Assembly (NCBI RefSeq): GCF_014873145.1
Contig: NZ_JADBEK010000001.1
Span: forward strand, 8,432,001 to 8,496,000
DNA: 64,000 nt
Origin: Nonomuraea angiospora
Lineage (GTDB): Bacteria; Actinomycetota; Actinomycetes; Streptosporangiales; Streptosporangiaceae
Reading direction: 5' to 3'
The translations under genes and the position numbers were made by a program. Shown here piece after piece: positions 15,376 through 25,679 of this stretch. The notes below the pieces were generated by a model, which was given only the letters and a program-made list of their open reading frames with translations, did not search any database and was not told the origin of the DNA. Every line of letters starts with the position of its first letter. Within the stretch, counting starts at the first letter, position 1.

Positions 15376-17532
15376 TCAGGAGCTCGTGAGGATGACCAGT
15401 TGCTGAGTCGCCCGGGTCATCGCCACATAACGGTCGACCGCCCCCTCGATGCCCTCGCCGAACGCCTCCGGGTCGATGAGCACGACGAGGTCGAACTCGA
15501 GCCCCTTCGACAGCTCCGGTGTCAGCGACCGGACGCGGGACGTCCCCTGGAACGCGGGGTCGCCGATCACGCAGGCGATCCCGTCGGCGTGCGCGGCGAG
15601 CCAGGTGTCGAGGATCGAGTCCAGCTCCGCGACGGACCCGTGTACGACGGGGACGTCGGTGCTGCGGATGGAGGTCGGCACGTTGGCGTCCGGGAGAGCG
15701 GCCCGGATGACCGGCTCGGCCTCCGTCATGATCGCTTCCGGTGTGCGGTAGTTGATGCTCAGGGACGCCAGCTTGATCCGGTCGAGCCCGACCCGCTCCA
15801 GCCGTTCCTGCCACGACTCCGTGAACCCGTGCCTGGCCTGGGCCCGGTCCCCGACGATGGTGAAGCTCCGGGACGGGCACCGCAGCAGCAGCATCTGCCA
15901 CTCCGCGTCGGTCAGCTCCTGGGCCTCGTCCACGACGATGTGGGCGAACGGGCCGGCGAGCTGGTCGGGTTCGGCGCCGGGCGATGCGGTCTCGTCGACC
16001 AGGGCGTCCCGCAGGTCCTGGCCGCGCAGCATCGTCACCGCGCCCTCACCGTCGTCATCGGCTTCGAGCAGGTCGTCGACGACCCGGGCCATGCGCTCGC
16101 GTTCGGCGGCGACGGAGGCTTCCTGCCGCCGCTTGAGCCGCGCCGCCTCCGGATCGCCGAGCCGCTGCCGCGCCGCGTCCAGGAGCGGCAGGTCGGACAC
16201 CGTCCAGGCCTGGGCGTCCGCGCGCTGCAACCGCCGGATCTCGTCGGCGCTGAGCCAGGGGGCGCACATCCGCAGGTAGGCGGGCACCGACCACAGGTCT
16301 CCGACGAGGTCGGCCGCTTCGATCAGCGGCCAGGCGCGGTTGAAGGTCGTGAGCAGCTCCCTGTTCCGCAGCAGCGACTTGCGGAGCAGGTCAGCCGAGA
16401 TGTCCTCCTCGGCGTCGTGCTTGTCCGCCAGGATCGTGAGCAGTTCCTGCCAGATCTGGTCGCGCGCCTCGTTGTGCGGGGTGCCGGGCTCGGCCGCCTC
16501 GAACGCCTCGGCCCAGTCCTCGGGGCCCAGCCAGATGTCGGACCAGGGGGTTGTGACCGTCATGCCCTTGGCGGGCGGGTTCTCGTAGAACCTGACGGCC
16601 GGCTCGATCGCCTTGACCAGGTTCGCGGACGACTTCAGGCGGGCCACGTCCGGGTCGGTCTCGAGCGCCGCCGTGGCCCCCTCGGCGACGAGGTCCCGCA
16701 GGGTGCAGGTCTGCACGCCCTCCTCGCCGAGGCTGGGGAGGACGTCGGCGACGTAGGCCAGGTACGGCTGGTGCGGACCGACGAACAGCACGCCGCCCCG
16801 GCGGTGACCGAGGCGAGGGTCGGAGTAGAGGAGGTACGCGGAGCGGTGCAGGGCGACGACGGTCTTGCCCGTGCCCGGACCGCCGTCGACGACGAGGGCG
16901 CCGCCGGATCCCGCGCGGATGATGGCGTCCTGGTCGGCCTGGATGGTGCCGAGCACGTCCCGCATCCGCGGCGACCGGCTGCCGCCCAGGCTGGCGATGA
17001 AGGCGGACTGGTCGTCGAGCGCGGCTTGGTGCCCGTCGAACCCGTCCGAGGTGAACACCTCGTCCCAGTAGTCGCTGATCCGGCCGCGGGTCCAGCGGTA
17101 CCTGCGGCGGCTCGCCAGCCCCATCGGGTTGCCGTGGGTGGCTCCGAAGAACGGCTCGGCCGCGGGGGAACGCCAGTCGAGCAGCAGCCGGCGGCCCTCG
17201 CTGTCCGTGAGGCCGAGCCGTCCGATGTAGACCGGCTCGGGGTCGTCCGCGCTGACCATGTGCCCGAGGCACAGGTCCAGACCGAAGCGACGCAGCGCGC
17301 GCAGGCGAGCGGACAGCCGGTGGATCTCCAGGTCCCGGTCCAGCGCCGCCCGCCCCTTTCCGCCGGGCGCCCTGCGCTCGGCGTCGAGGCGGCCGGACAG
17401 CTCCGAGATCGACTGCTCAAGGCTCTCCGCGATGGCCGCGAAGTGCCGCTCGTCGCCGGCGATCAGCGCCGGGTCGGCCTTGGGGGCGAGATGCTCGGGC
17501 AGGTCGAACACGCCGGTGGTCAGGGGATTCAA
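15376..17532 (-). CDS. helR: HelR-type helicase-like ATPase that frees RNA polymerase from rifamycins
   Basis: A 718-aa superfamily-1 ATPase of the HelD/HelR type. The N-terminus (HFAAIAESLEQSISELSGRLDAERR) is the coiled coil that reaches into the polymerase secondary channel. Walker A is GGPGTGKTVVALHRSAYLL near residue 222, Walker B is IVVDEAQELTDAEWQMLL near 540, and motif GDRAQARHG and the C-terminal VDRYVAMTRATQQLVIL complete the helicase core. HelR in Streptomyces venezuelae displaces rifampin from polymerase and gives resistance (established knowledge). It lies 46 bases behind the rgt-like glycosyltransferase and very probably shares its RAE-controlled promoter. Confidence 0.9.
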   Translation of the reverse strand: MNPLTTGVFDLPEHLAPKADPALIAGDERHFAAIAESLEQSISELSGRLDAERRAPGGKGRAALDRDLEIHRLSARLRALRRFGLDLCLGHMVSADDPEPVYIGRLGLTDSEGRRLLLDWRSPAAEPFFGATHGNPMGLASRRRYRWTRGRISDYWDEVFTSDGFDGHQAALDDQSAFIASLGGSRSPRMRDVLGTIQADQDAIIRAGSGGALVVDGGPGTGKTVVALHRSAYLLYSDPRLGHRRGGVLFVGPHQPYLAYVADVLPSLGEEGVQTCTLRDLVAEGATAALETDPDVARLKSSANLVKAIEPAVRFYENPPAKGMTVTTPWSDIWLGPEDWAEAFEAAEPGTPHNEARDQIWQELLTILADKHDAEEDISADLLRKSLLRNRELLTTFNRAWPLIEAADLVGDLWSVPAYLRMCAPWLSADEIRRLQRADAQAWTVSDLPLLDAARQRLGDPEAARLKRRQEASVAAERERMARVVDDLLEADDDGEGAVTMLRGQDLRDALVDETASPGAEPDQLAGPFAHIVVDEAQELTDAEWQMLLLRCPSRSFTIVGDRAQARHGFTESWQERLERVGLDRIKLASLSINYRTPEAIMTEAEPVIRAALPDANVPTSIRSTDVPVVHGSVAELDSILDTWLAAHADGIACVIGDPAFQGTSRVRSLTPELSKGLEFDLVVLIDPEAFGEGIEGAVDRYVAMTRATQQLVILTSS

Positions 17533-17578
17533 GTCATCAGCTCCGATGTGAGGTCGCTTGCGAAGGTCGGCGGGTGAT

Positions 17579-18814
17579 TCACACGGACGAGGACGGCCTT
17601 TCCCGGCTGACCACGTCGAGCAGCAGCCTCGCGGCCACCTCTGCCCCGTCGGTGCGGATCGTGCCGGCCACGTCGGCCGCCCGTACGCGGGTCTCGGGGG
17701 CCAGAGCCGTTTTGAGCGCGGCCGACAGGGACCCGGCGGTCGGAGCCGGACCGTCGTGCGCCGCGCCGATGCCCAGGTCGGCCACCCGACCGCCCCAGTA
17801 CGGCTGGTCCGCCGCCTGGGGCACCACCACCTGGGGCGCGCCGGCCCGTGCGGCCGTCGTCGTGGTGCCCGCGCCGCCGTGGTGGACGACCGCGGCCACC
17901 CGGCCGAACAGCGCCTGCTGGTTGACCTCGCCGACGACGAAACAGTCGTCCCGGTCGTCGATCAGAGCCAGGTCGGCCCAGCCGCTCTTGATGATCGTGC
18001 GACGGCCCTGCGCCCGGACCGCCTCGATGGCCACCCGGGCGGCGTCCTGGGAAGCGTGCATGGGCATGCTGCCGAAGCCCACGTACACCGGTGGTTCGCC
18101 GGCCTCCAGGAACGCCACCAGCTCGGCCGGGAGCGGGCGATTGTCCGGCAGGATCCACGCGCCGGTCTGTACGACGTCGAGCTCCGGCCCGTCCTGCCAC
18201 GGGTCCAGGGCCGGGTCCGTCGCCAGCCACGGCTGGTCGCCGATGACGTAGTCGCGGACGTTGTCCACCGGCGGCAGGCCGATCGACGCCCGGTTGGTGT
18301 TGAGCGCCGCGCCGAACAGCGCGTCGATGCTCTGGGCGTCCAGGTCCCACAGCACCCGGTTGTCGGTCACCTCCGGCGGGAACGGCCGGCCCGGATAGGC
18401 CAGCGGCCGGCGGTGCGGCGACGGCAGGGTGAGCTGCTGGAAGGTCACGGACACGGAGCGGATGCCCAGCTTCTCGGCCACCGACCGCGCACCGGCGGCG
18501 GCCGGCATCATGCCGGTCGCCACCAGCACGTCACATCCCTCGGCCGCCGCGGTGACCGCCTCGAACTGGCCCGCGATCAACTCGGCCGCGCGCTGGGGCA
18601 GGGACGACGGCGCCGGCGCCGCGGTCGTCAGCGCACGCGCCGACGGTCCGACCGGCACCAGCTCCACGCCGACCCCGGCCAACCGCTGCGCGAACTCCTC
18701 GTCCGGCGGCGCGCACACCCGCACCTCAGCGCCGAGCTCCCGCAACCGCACCGCGAGTGCCGCCATCGGTTCGACGTCCCCGCGCGATCCGTACGTCGAC
18801 AACACCACACGCAC
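17579..18814 (-). CDS. rgt: GT1 glycosyltransferase, probable rifamycin glycosyltransferase
   Basis: A 411-aa GT-B enzyme starting at the GTG at 18814 (VRVVLSTYGSRGDVEP) with a GGGGGA ribosome site. The nucleotide-sugar site is HHGGAGTTTTAARAGAPQVV with VPQAADQPYWGGRVADLG. The fold also matches the glycopeptide GtfB/GtfE enzymes, so the substrate is not decided by sequence alone. The assignment to rifamycin inactivation rests on context: a 19-bp RAE-like repeat 59 bases upstream and helR immediately downstream, and no glycopeptide biosynthetic genes nearby. Rgt enzymes glucosylate the ansa-bridge C23 hydroxyl of rifampin (known for the family). Confidence 0.8.
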   Translation of the reverse strand: MRVVLSTYGSRGDVEPMAALAVRLRELGAEVRVCAPPDEEFAQRLAGVGVELVPVGPSARALTTAAPAPSSLPQRAAELIAGQFEAVTAAAEGCDVLVATGMMPAAAGARSVAEKLGIRSVSVTFQQLTLPSPHRRPLAYPGRPFPPEVTDNRVLWDLDAQSIDALFGAALNTNRASIGLPPVDNVRDYVIGDQPWLATDPALDPWQDGPELDVVQTGAWILPDNRPLPAELVAFLEAGEPPVYVGFGSMPMHASQDAARVAIEAVRAQGRRTIIKSGWADLALIDDRDDCFVVGEVNQQALFGRVAAVVHHGGAGTTTTAARAGAPQVVVPQAADQPYWGGRVADLGIGAAHDGPAPTAGSLSAALKTALAPETRVRAADVAGTIRTDGAEVAARLLLDVVSRERPSSSV

Positions 18815-18872
18815 TTCGCGTCCCCCATTTCCGCAGGTTCTGGCCTCGGCGGATGATTCTGCGGCATGACCC

Positions 18873-18891
18873 GGGTCTTGTGGCAAGCCCC
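18873..18891 (-). promoter_or_regulatory. Rifamycin-associated element (RAE)-like inverted repeat
   Basis: GGGTCTTG-TGG-CAAGCCCC is a 19-bp imperfect inverted repeat (one mismatch in eight pairs) with the CTTG(N3)CAAG core. RAEs are described as 19-bp inverted repeats upstream of rifamycin-inactivation genes and helR in actinomycetes. Read on the minus strand it includes TTGCCA, which could be the -35 box, with CAGAAT about 19 bases further as a weak -10. Confidence 0.75.
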
Positions 18892-19039
18892 CCGGTGCGC
18901 TATACGTTGAGAGTGGAAAGGCGCGGGCACTCCCCTTTCCCTTCTTCTCATCGCTCGATGCTCCCCTGACAGCTCAGCCGGTGGATGCCAGGGCTGAACC
19001 GTACTTCGGCTCGAATCTGCGAAGGTATGGTGAGGGCCT

Positions 19040-19459
19040 ATGACGACGTTCCGGATCAGCGAGGCCGCGGCGCTGCTCGGGGTCAGCGCCGACACCGTCC
19101 GCCGGTGGGTGGACGCGGGGCGGCTGCCGGCCGAGCGGGACGAGCACGGTCATCGGCAGGTGAACGGCACCGACCTGGCCGCCTTCGCCCGGGCCCAGGT
19201 CGAGGAGATCGAGAGCGGCAGCCGTTCGTCGGCGCGTAACCGCTTCCGGGGGATCGTGACCGAGGTGATCCGGGACGCGGTGATGGCGCAGGTGGAGATC
19301 GCCGCCGGGCCGTTCCGCGTGGTGTCGCTGATGAGCCGCCAGGCCGCCGACGAGCTCGGCCTGGAGGCCGGGGTGGTGGCGGTCGCCGTGATCAAGTCCA
19401 CCAACGTCGTCGTCGAGATCCCCGGTCACGAGCGCGTGGCCGGCAGCCCATCCGCATGA
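19040..19459 (+). CDS. Helix-turn-helix/TOBE (molbindin) protein, probable molybdate-responsive regulator
   Basis: The N-terminus is a MerR/excisionase-like DNA-binding domain (FRISEAAALLGVSADTVRRWVDAG with GHRQVNGTDLAAF). Residues about 68-132 form a single Mop/TOBE domain (RNRFRGIVTEVIRDAVMAQVEI, then GVVAVAVIKSTNVVVE) that binds molybdate or tungstate. Actinobacteria use this 139-aa design, instead of ModE, to couple molybdate level to uptake. Its stop overlaps modB by ATGA, so it is the first gene of the mod operon; usually modA lies between them, and here it is missing. Confidence 0.92.
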   Translation: MTTFRISEAAALLGVSADTVRRWVDAGRLPAERDEHGHRQVNGTDLAAFARAQVEEIESGSRSSARNRFRGIVTEVIRDAVMAQVEIAAGPFRVVSLMSRQAADELGLEAGVVAVAVIKSTNVVVEIPGHERVAGSPSA

Positions 19460-20307
19460 CCGATCCCGGGCGCGCCGACCGGGCGGACCTGAAAGTCGGG
19501 TCCGCCGGTCGTCCGGCTCGTCAGGCTTCCGGGCGGCTGCCGTGGATGCTGGTCGTGCCCGCGCTGGTGGGCCTGGCCTTCCTGGTGCTGCCGCTGGCCG
19601 GGCTGCTGGTCCGCGCGCCCTGGTCCACGCTGCTGGAGCGGCTGGCCGAGCCGCAGGTGCTGGAGGCGTTGCGGCTGTCGCTGGTGTGCGCGACCATCGC
19701 GACGGCCCTGTGCCTGGTGTTCGGGGTGCCGCTGGCGTGGCTGCTGGCGAGGGTGGACTTCCCGGGCCGGCGGGTGGTGCGGGCGCTGGTGACCGTGCCG
19801 CTGGTGCTGCCGCCGGTGGTGGGCGGTGTGGCGCTGCTGCTGGTGCTGGGGCGGCGCGGGCTGGTCGGGCAGTGGCTGGAGTCGTCGCTGGGGATCACGC
19901 TGCCGTTCACCACGGCGGGGGTGGTCGTCGCGGAGGCGTTCGTGGCGATGCCGTTCCTGGTGATCAGCGTGGAGGGGGCGCTGCGCGGCGCCGACCGGCG
20001 CTTCGAGGAGGCGGCGGCCACGCTGGGGGCCTCGCGGTGGACGGTGTTCCGGCGGGTTACGCTGCCGCTGATCGCGCCGGGCGTGGTGGCCGGGGCGGTG
20101 TTGTGCTGGGCGCGGGCGCTGGGGGAGTTCGGCGCGACGATCACGTTCGCGGGGAACTTCCCGGGCACCACCCGTACGATGCCGCTGGCCGTCTACCTGG
20201 CCCTGGAGACCGAGCCGGAGGCGGCGATCGTGCTCAGCCTCGTCCTGCTGGCGGTCTCCGTGATCATCCTGGCCAGCCTGCGCGATCGGTGGGTGAGCAG
20301 CCCATGA
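19456..20307 (+). CDS. modB: Molybdate ABC transporter permease
   Basis: A 283-aa inner-membrane permease with about six membrane segments. The cytoplasmic EAA loop is EEAAATLGASRWTVFRRVTLPLIAPG near residue 180, and GEFGATITFAGNFPGTTRTMPLAVYLALE is the conserved ModB C-terminal signature. The N-terminal 25 residues are polar, then the first membrane helix LVVPALVGLAFLVLPLAGLL follows. ATGA overlaps on both sides tie it to the TOBE regulator and modC. Confidence 0.95.
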   Translation: MTDPGRADRADLKVGSAGRPARQASGRLPWMLVVPALVGLAFLVLPLAGLLVRAPWSTLLERLAEPQVLEALRLSLVCATIATALCLVFGVPLAWLLARVDFPGRRVVRALVTVPLVLPPVVGGVALLLVLGRRGLVGQWLESSLGITLPFTTAGVVVAEAFVAMPFLVISVEGALRGADRRFEEAAATLGASRWTVFRRVTLPLIAPGVVAGAVLCWARALGEFGATITFAGNFPGTTRTMPLAVYLALETEPEAAIVLSLVLLAVSVIILASLRDRWVSSP

Positions 20308-21335
20308 CGCTGCGGGCCCGTCTGGTGGTCAGCCGGTCCGCCTTCACTCTCGACATCGCGTTCGAGGTGGCCGCGGGCGAGGTCGTGGCGCTGCTCGGCC
20401 CCAACGGCGCGGGCAAGACCACCGCGCTGCGCGCCCTGGCCGGGCTCACCGCGCTGTCCGGCGGCGAGATCGTCCTGGACGGCCGCGACCTGCACCCGCT
20501 GGCCGCCGAGCAGCGCCCGATCGGCATGGTCTTCCAGGACTACCTGCTCTTCCCGCACCTGACGGCGCTCGACAACGTCGCCTTCGGGCCGCGCTGCCAG
20601 GGCGTCCCCAAGGCCGAGGCCCGCCGCACGGCCGCCGCCCTGCTGGAGCGGGTCGGCCTGGCCGACCGGGCCGCCGCCAAGCCGCGCCAGCTCTCCGGCG
20701 GCCAGGCCCAGCGGGTCGCGCTGGCGCGGGCGCTGGCCGTACGGCCCGGCCTGCTGCTGCTGGACGAGCCGCTGGCCGCGCTGGACGCCCACACCCGGCT
20801 GGAGATCCGCTCCCAGCTGCGCCGCCATCTGGCCGACTTCGACGGCGCGACCGTCCTGGTCACCCACGATCCGCTGGATGCGATGGTGCTGGCGGACCGG
20901 CTGATCGTCATCGAGAACGGCGCCGTCGTCCAGCAGGGCACCCCGGCCGAGGTCGCCCGCCACCCGCGTACCGACTACGTCGCCCGGCTGGTCGGGCTCA
21001 ACCTGTATCGCGGGGTGGCCGACGGATCCCGGGTCAAGGCCGGCGAGCTGCTGCTGCACACCTCCGAACGGCTCGACGGGCCCGCGTTCGTCGCCTTCCC
21101 GCCCGCCGCCGTGGCCCTCTACCGGACCCGCCCGGACGGGAGCCCGCGCAACCTGTGGCAGGCGCGCATCGAGGGCATCGAACGGCACGGAGACAACGTA
21201 CGGGTCCACCTCGGCGGCCCCATCACCGCCTTCGCCGACATCACCCCGGCCGCCCTGGCCGACCTCGACCTGACCCCGGGCCTGCAGATCTGGGCCTCGG
21301 TCAAGGCCGGCGAGACCCACGCCTACCCGGCATGA
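20304..21335 (+). CDS. modC: Molybdate ABC transporter ATP-binding protein
   Basis: A 343-aa ATPase. Walker A is GPNGAGKTTALRAL near residue 35, the signature is QLSGGQAQRVALARAL near 130, Walker B is LLLLDEPLAALD near 150, and the H-loop is LVTHDPLDAMVLADR. Residues about 230-343 form a C-terminal regulatory domain with a TOBE-like segment (RIEGIERHGDNVRVHLGG), as in ModC. The start overlaps the modB stop (ATGA). It converges on the molybdoenzyme gene with 65 bases between, and probably supplies molybdenum to it. Confidence 0.95.
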   Translation: MTLRARLVVSRSAFTLDIAFEVAAGEVVALLGPNGAGKTTALRALAGLTALSGGEIVLDGRDLHPLAAEQRPIGMVFQDYLLFPHLTALDNVAFGPRCQGVPKAEARRTAAALLERVGLADRAAAKPRQLSGGQAQRVALARALAVRPGLLLLDEPLAALDAHTRLEIRSQLRRHLADFDGATVLVTHDPLDAMVLADRLIVIENGAVVQQGTPAEVARHPRTDYVARLVGLNLYRGVADGSRVKAGELLLHTSERLDGPAFVAFPPAAVALYRTRPDGSPRNLWQARIEGIERHGDNVRVHLGGPITAFADITPAALADLDLTPGLQIWASVKAGETHAYPA

Positions 21336-21400
21336 ACGCCAGCTCCACAAACGGTCGGCGGCGCACACCCTGAGGTCGGTGACCTGGCGCGGCGTCGCTT

Positions 21401-24400
21401 TCAGTACACGTCGCGCACGTAGCGTTTCGCCGCGGCCAGCTGCTTGACGTACGCGGTGGCGTCGTCGGGAGCCAGGCCGCCGTGGCGGGCCGCGATGTCG
21501 CGAAGGGTCTGGTCGACGTCCTTGGCCATCCGGGCGGCGTCGCCGCACACGTACACGTGCGCGCCCTCCTGCAGCCAGCTCCACAGCTGCACGCCGTGCT
21601 CGCGCATCCGGTCCTGCACATAGACCTTGGCCCGCTGGTCGCGGGAGAAGGCCAGGTCCAGGCGGGTCAGCAGGCCGTCGTCGTGCAGCGCGGCCAGTTC
21701 GTCGCGGTAGTAGAAGTCGGTGGTGCGGCGCTGCTCGCCGAAGAAGAGCCAGTTGCGGCCGTGGTGGCCGAGGGCCCGGCGCTCGTCGAGGAAGCCGAGG
21801 AAGGGGGCCACGCCGGTGCCGGGACCGATCATCACCATGGGAGCGCTGGGGTCGGCGGGTGGCCGGAAGTGCTTGGTCGGCTGGACGTGCACCGGAACGG
21901 TGGTCTGCTCCGGGCTGTCGGCCAGGTACGCCGAGCAGGCGCCGCCCCGCGTCGTGCCGCGCGGGTTGCGGAAGCGCACCACCGAGACCGTCAGGCTGAT
22001 CCGGTCGGGGCTGGTGAGCGGGCTGGAGGAGATGGAGTACAGGCGCGGTTGGAGCCGTTTGAGCACGTCGGCCCACTCCTGGGCCGTGGCGCGTACGGGG
22101 AGCTCGGCGAGCACGTCCACGGCCTGGCGACCCCACGCCCATTTGTCCAGCTCGCCCTTGTTGCCGGGGCGCAGGAGCCGGGCGAGGTCGCGGTCGCGGG
22201 TGCGTTCGGCGACGAACTTCAGCAGGCCAGGGGTGATCCTGGTGATGTCGAGGTGGCGGTGCAGGGCCTCGCGGAGCGGCAGCGTCCCCAGGCCGGGCAG
22301 CTCGACGGTGTCGGCGGGGCTGAGGCCGGTGCCGGCCAGCCATTCCATGACCAGGTCCAGGCTGTTGACGGGCAGCACGCCGAGGGCGTCGCCCGCCCGG
22401 TAGGTCAGCTCGCCGCCGGTGTCGAAGGTGAACTGGCGAACCTCCTTGGCCGAGCCCGGCAGGCTGAGCAGCCTGTTCGCCGTCAGCGTCGCGGTGAAGG
22501 GGGTGGCGCGGGTGCCGGCCGGCGTGGCCGTCTTCGGTTCGCTCCGCCCCGGTCCGGGATCGGCGAGGGTGGACAGGAGCTGGTCAAGCCAGTCCAGGGC
22601 GCGTTCGTGCTCGTCCGGCTCGCAGTCCACGCGTGGCGCGAGGCGCAGCGCGCCGAGCTCCTCCAGGCGCTGGTCGAGGCGCCGGCCGTGGCCGCAGAAG
22701 TCGTCGTAGCTGGAGTCGCCGAAGGCGAGGACGGCATAGCGCATGCCGTCGAGCCGCGGCGCTCCGGGCTCGGCGAGCGCCTCCCAGAACGCGGCGCCGT
22801 TGTCGGGGGCCTCGCCGTCGCCGAACGTGCTGGAGATGATCAGCAGGTCCGCGTCCGGCGCCAGGGCCTGCGGGGCGCAGTCGTCCATGCTGACCAGCCG
22901 GGCGCTGCGGCCGGCGCCCGCCAGCCGCTCGGCGCTGGCCGCGGCGAACTCCTCGGCGTTGCCCGTTTGCGAAGCCCACAGGATGACGATCTCGCGCGCC
23001 GGGGCCGCCGGGGCCGCCGGTTCGGTGGGCTTGTGCGCCGGGAGGACGATGCGGGAGAAGGCGCCGGCCAGCGCCCCGTTCACCCACAGCGCGTGGTCCG
23101 GCGCGAAGGGAGCGTGACCCGGCAGCACCGGTACGTCAGCCCCGTCGAGCGGGGCGCTCGCCAGGCCGGACAGGAATCCGGACAGATAGCGGCGTTCCGA
23201 CGGGGAGAGCTCCGGCGGGGTCATGTCGGCGAGCCCGAACAGGTCGTGCAGCGCGCCGACGGCGACCGGCGTCCGCACCCCCTCATCGGTGGTGGGAGTC
23301 GCCGTGGTGCGGTCCGGGGCGACCTTGACGAGGGAGACGGCGCACACCTTCAGCTCGGGCTGGAAGGAGATGGGATCGACGGCGTCGCTGGTGACGGCGT
23401 TGACGCTGAGGTACTCGCCGAAGAGATCGTTCCAGTGGAACGGCGCGAACAGGTTGCCCGGCATCACCCGGTCCGTCACCACCGCCGGCAACACGGCCCG
23501 CCCGCGCCGGGAGGAGACCGCCACGAGGTCGCCCTCGCCGATGCCGTGCTCGGCGGCGTCGGCCGGGTTGATCTCCACGAACGGGCCGGGGTTGAGCCTG
23601 TTCAGCTTCGCGATCTTGGCCGTCTTGGTGAGCGTGTGCCACTGGTGCTGCACCCGGCCGGTGTTGAGCACGTACGGGAAGGTGTCGTCGGGCAGCTCGG
23701 CGGCGGGCAGGTGCGGACGCGGGAAGAAGACGGCGCGGCCGTCGGGGGTGGCGAAGGCCAGCCGCGGGCCGCTGCCGTCCTCGCGCGTGAGCGTCGCCTG
23801 GCTGCGGCCGTCGTTGAGGTAGCGGACCGGGTTGCGCTCGCCGGAGCCGGGCGGGGCGGGCCACTGCACGGGGGTCTCGCGCAGCCGGTCGTACGTCACG
23901 CCGCGCAGGTCGTACCCGGTCGCCGGGTTCCAGGCCCGCTTGATCTCCTCGAACACCTCCTCCGCGCTCGCATAGGAGAAGCCGTCCTCGAACCCCATCT
24001 CGCACGCGACCCGGGCGATGATCATCCAGTCGGGCAGCGCCTCGCCGGCCGGCTCGACGGCCTGCCGGAGCAGGGTGAGGTTGCGCTCGGAGTTGATCAT
24101 CACGCCTTCGGTCTCGGCCCACAGGGCGGCGGGCAGGACCACGTCGGCGTAGGCGTTGGTCTCGGTGGCCGCGAAGACGTCCTGCGTCACCACGAACTCG
24201 GCGGCCTCCAGGCCCGCGATCACGGTCCTGCGGTTGGCGACGCTGGCCACGGGGTTGGTGCAGATGATCCAGCACGCCTTGATCTCGCCCTCGGCCATCC
24301 GGGAGAACATCTCGATCGTGCCCTGCCCGACGTCGGTGCGCAGCGTGCCGGGCGCGATGCCCCACAGGTCCTCGACGAACCGGCGGTCCTGCTCCACCAG

Positions 24401-25501
24401 CACCGAGCGCTGGCCGGGCAGGCCGGGGCCCATGTAGCCCATCTCGCGGCCGCCCATCGCGTTCGGCTGGCCGGTCAGCGAGAACGGGCCGCTGCCCGGG
24501 CGGCAGATCGCGCCCGTGGCCAGGTGCAGGTTGCACAGCGCGTTGGTGTTCCAGGTGCCGTGGGTGCTCTGGTTGAGCCCCATCGTCCAGCAGCTCATCC
24601 ACTCGCCGGCCGCGCCGATCCACTGGGCGGCCTGGCGCAGGTCGGCCTCGGGGATGCCGGTGAGCTCGGCGACCCTGGCGGGCGGGTAGTCGAGCAGGAA
24701 CTCCGGCATCGCCTCCCAGCCGCGGGTGTGCTCGGCGACGAACTCCTCGTCCACGTGCCCGTTCTCCACCAGCAGGTGCAGCAGCCCGTTGAGCAGGGCC
24801 AGGTCCGTGCCGGGCCGGATCTGCAGGAACAGGTCGGCCTTGGCGGCGGTGGCGGTGCGCCGCGGGTCCACCACGATCAGCTTGGCGCCGGCCTTGACCC
24901 GGTCCATCATGCGCAGGAACAGGATGGGGTGGCAGTCGGCCATGTTCGCGCCGATGACGAAGAACACCTCGGCGCGCTCGAAGTCCTCGTACGAGCCGGG
25001 CGGGCCGTCCGAGCCCAGCGACAGCTTGTAGCCGCTGCCCGCGCTGGCCATGCACAGCCGCGAGTTCGACTCGATCTGGTTGGTGCCGACGAACCCCTTG
25101 GCCAGCTTGTTGGCCAGGTACTGGGCCTCCAGCGTCAGCTGCCCGGAGACGTAGAACGACAGGGCGTCGGGCCCGTGCTCGTCCAGGATCGCGCGCAGCC
25201 GCCGGGCGGTCGCCGTGATCGCCGCGTCGACGCCGCTCTCCTCTGGCTGCACGCCCCTGGCGGGCCGGACGAGCGCGCGCTCCAGCCGGCCCGGGGCGGC
25301 GAGCATGTCAGCGCTCGTGGCGCCCTTGGTGCAGAGGCGGCCGGCGTTGGCGGGATGGCTCTTGTCGCCGGCGACCTTGACCACCCGGCGCCGCCCGTCC
25401 TCGCCCTGGGCCACGTCCAGGACGATCCCGCACCCTACGCCGCAGTAGGAGCAGACGGTCTTCACGCGCGTGATGGCGTTGCTCGGGTCTGTCGCCGTCA
25501 T
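21401..25501 (-). CDS. Fused assimilatory nitrate reductase/sulfite-reductase-type flavoprotein
   Basis: This 1366-aa protein joins two enzymes. Residues 1 to about 720 are a molybdopterin bis-MGD nitrate reductase of the NarB/NasC group: a 4Fe-4S site CSYCGVGC...LCTKG (residues 17-60), [15 protein letters not shown], and the C-terminal molydopterin-dinucleotide fold ([20 protein letters not shown]). After a linker, residues about 845-985 are a flavodoxin domain ([29 protein letters not shown]), and residues about 1015-1366 are the FAD/NADPH module ([35 protein letters not shown]-terminal KRYVRDVY). The fusion lets NAD(P)H electrons pass through FAD and FMN to the Mo site in one cytoplasmic chain. 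It faces the mod genes. Confidence 0.92.
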   Translation of the reverse strand: MTATDPSNAITRVKTVCSYCGVGCGIVLDVAQGEDGRRRVVKVAGDKSHPANAGRLCTKGATSADMLAAPGRLERALVRPARGVQPEESGVDAAITATARRLRAILDEHGPDALSFYVSGQLTLEAQYLANKLAKGFVGTNQIESNSRLCMASAGSGYKLSLGSDGPPGSYEDFERAEVFFVIGANMADCHPILFLRMMDRVKAGAKLIVVDPRRTATAAKADLFLQIRPGTDLALLNGLLHLLVENGHVDEEFVAEHTRGWEAMPEFLLDYPPARVAELTGIPEADLRQAAQWIGAAGEWMSCWTMGLNQSTHGTWNTNALCNLHLATGAICRPGSGPFSLTGQPNAMGGREMGYMGPGLPGQRSVLVEQDRRFVEDLWGIAPGTLRTDVGQGTIEMFSRMAEGEIKACWIICTNPVASVANRRTVIAGLEAAEFVVTQDVFAATETNAYADVVLPAALWAETEGVMINSERNLTLLRQAVEPAGEALPDWMIIARVACEMGFEDGFSYASAEEVFEEIKRAWNPATGYDLRGVTYDRLRETPVQWPAPPGSGERNPVRYLNDGRSQATLTREDGSGPRLAFATPDGRAVFFPRPHLPAAELPDDTFPYVLNTGRVQHQWHTLTKTAKIAKLNRLNPGPFVEINPADAAEHGIGEGDLVAVSSRRGRAVLPAVVTDRVMPGNLFAPFHWNDLFGEYLSVNAVTSDAVDPISFQPELKVCAVSLVKVAPDRTTATPTTDEGVRTPVAVGALHDLFGLADMTPPELSPSERRYLSGFLSGLASAPLDGADVPVLPGHAPFAPDHALWVNGALAGAFSRIVLPAHKPTEPAAPAAPAREIVILWASQTGNAEEFAAASAERLAGAGRSARLVSMDDCAPQALAPDADLLIISSTFGDGEAPDNGAAFWEALAEPGAPRLDGMRYAVLAFGDSSYDDFCGHGRRLDQRLEELGALRLAPRVDCEPDEHERALDWLDQLLSTLADPGPGRSEPKTATPAGTRATPFTATLTANRLLSLPGSAKEVRQFTFDTGGELTYRAGDALGVLPVNSLDLVMEWLAGTGLSPADTVELPGLGTLPLREALHRHLDITRITPGLLKFVAERTRDRDLARLLRPGNKGELDKWAWGRQAVDVLAELPVRATAQEWADVLKRLQPRLYSISSSPLTSPDRISLTVSVVRFRNPRGTTRGGACSAYLADSPEQTTVPVHVQPTKHFRPPADPSAPMVMIGPGTGVAPFLGFLDERRALGHHGRNWLFFGEQRRTTDFYYRDELAALHDDGLLTRLDLAFSRDQRAKVYVQDRMREHGVQLWSWLQEGAHVYVCGDAARMAKDVDQTLRDIAARHGGLAPDDATAYVKQLAAAKRYVRDVY

Positions 25502-25679
25502 CGGCCCTTCCCCTTCGACAGGGCCTGAACGACGTTCCCATCAGCGGGCGCGTCGCAGCCGCACCGGGCAGTCCAACGCGCAAAACGTAAGAAACAGGCG
25601 TTACGCGGATGTCACAACGACCGACCGCCGCCGGTTACATCCGGTTCACCGCCGATCCCCGCCCGCCACACGCCCAGGG

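Noticed and set aside
15400..17577. 725-aa plus-strand frame
   Set aside because: Antisense shadow of helR.
21482..25528. 1348-aa plus-strand frame
   Set aside because: Antisense shadow of the nitrate reductase fusion; its composition is the usual high-GC antisense pattern.
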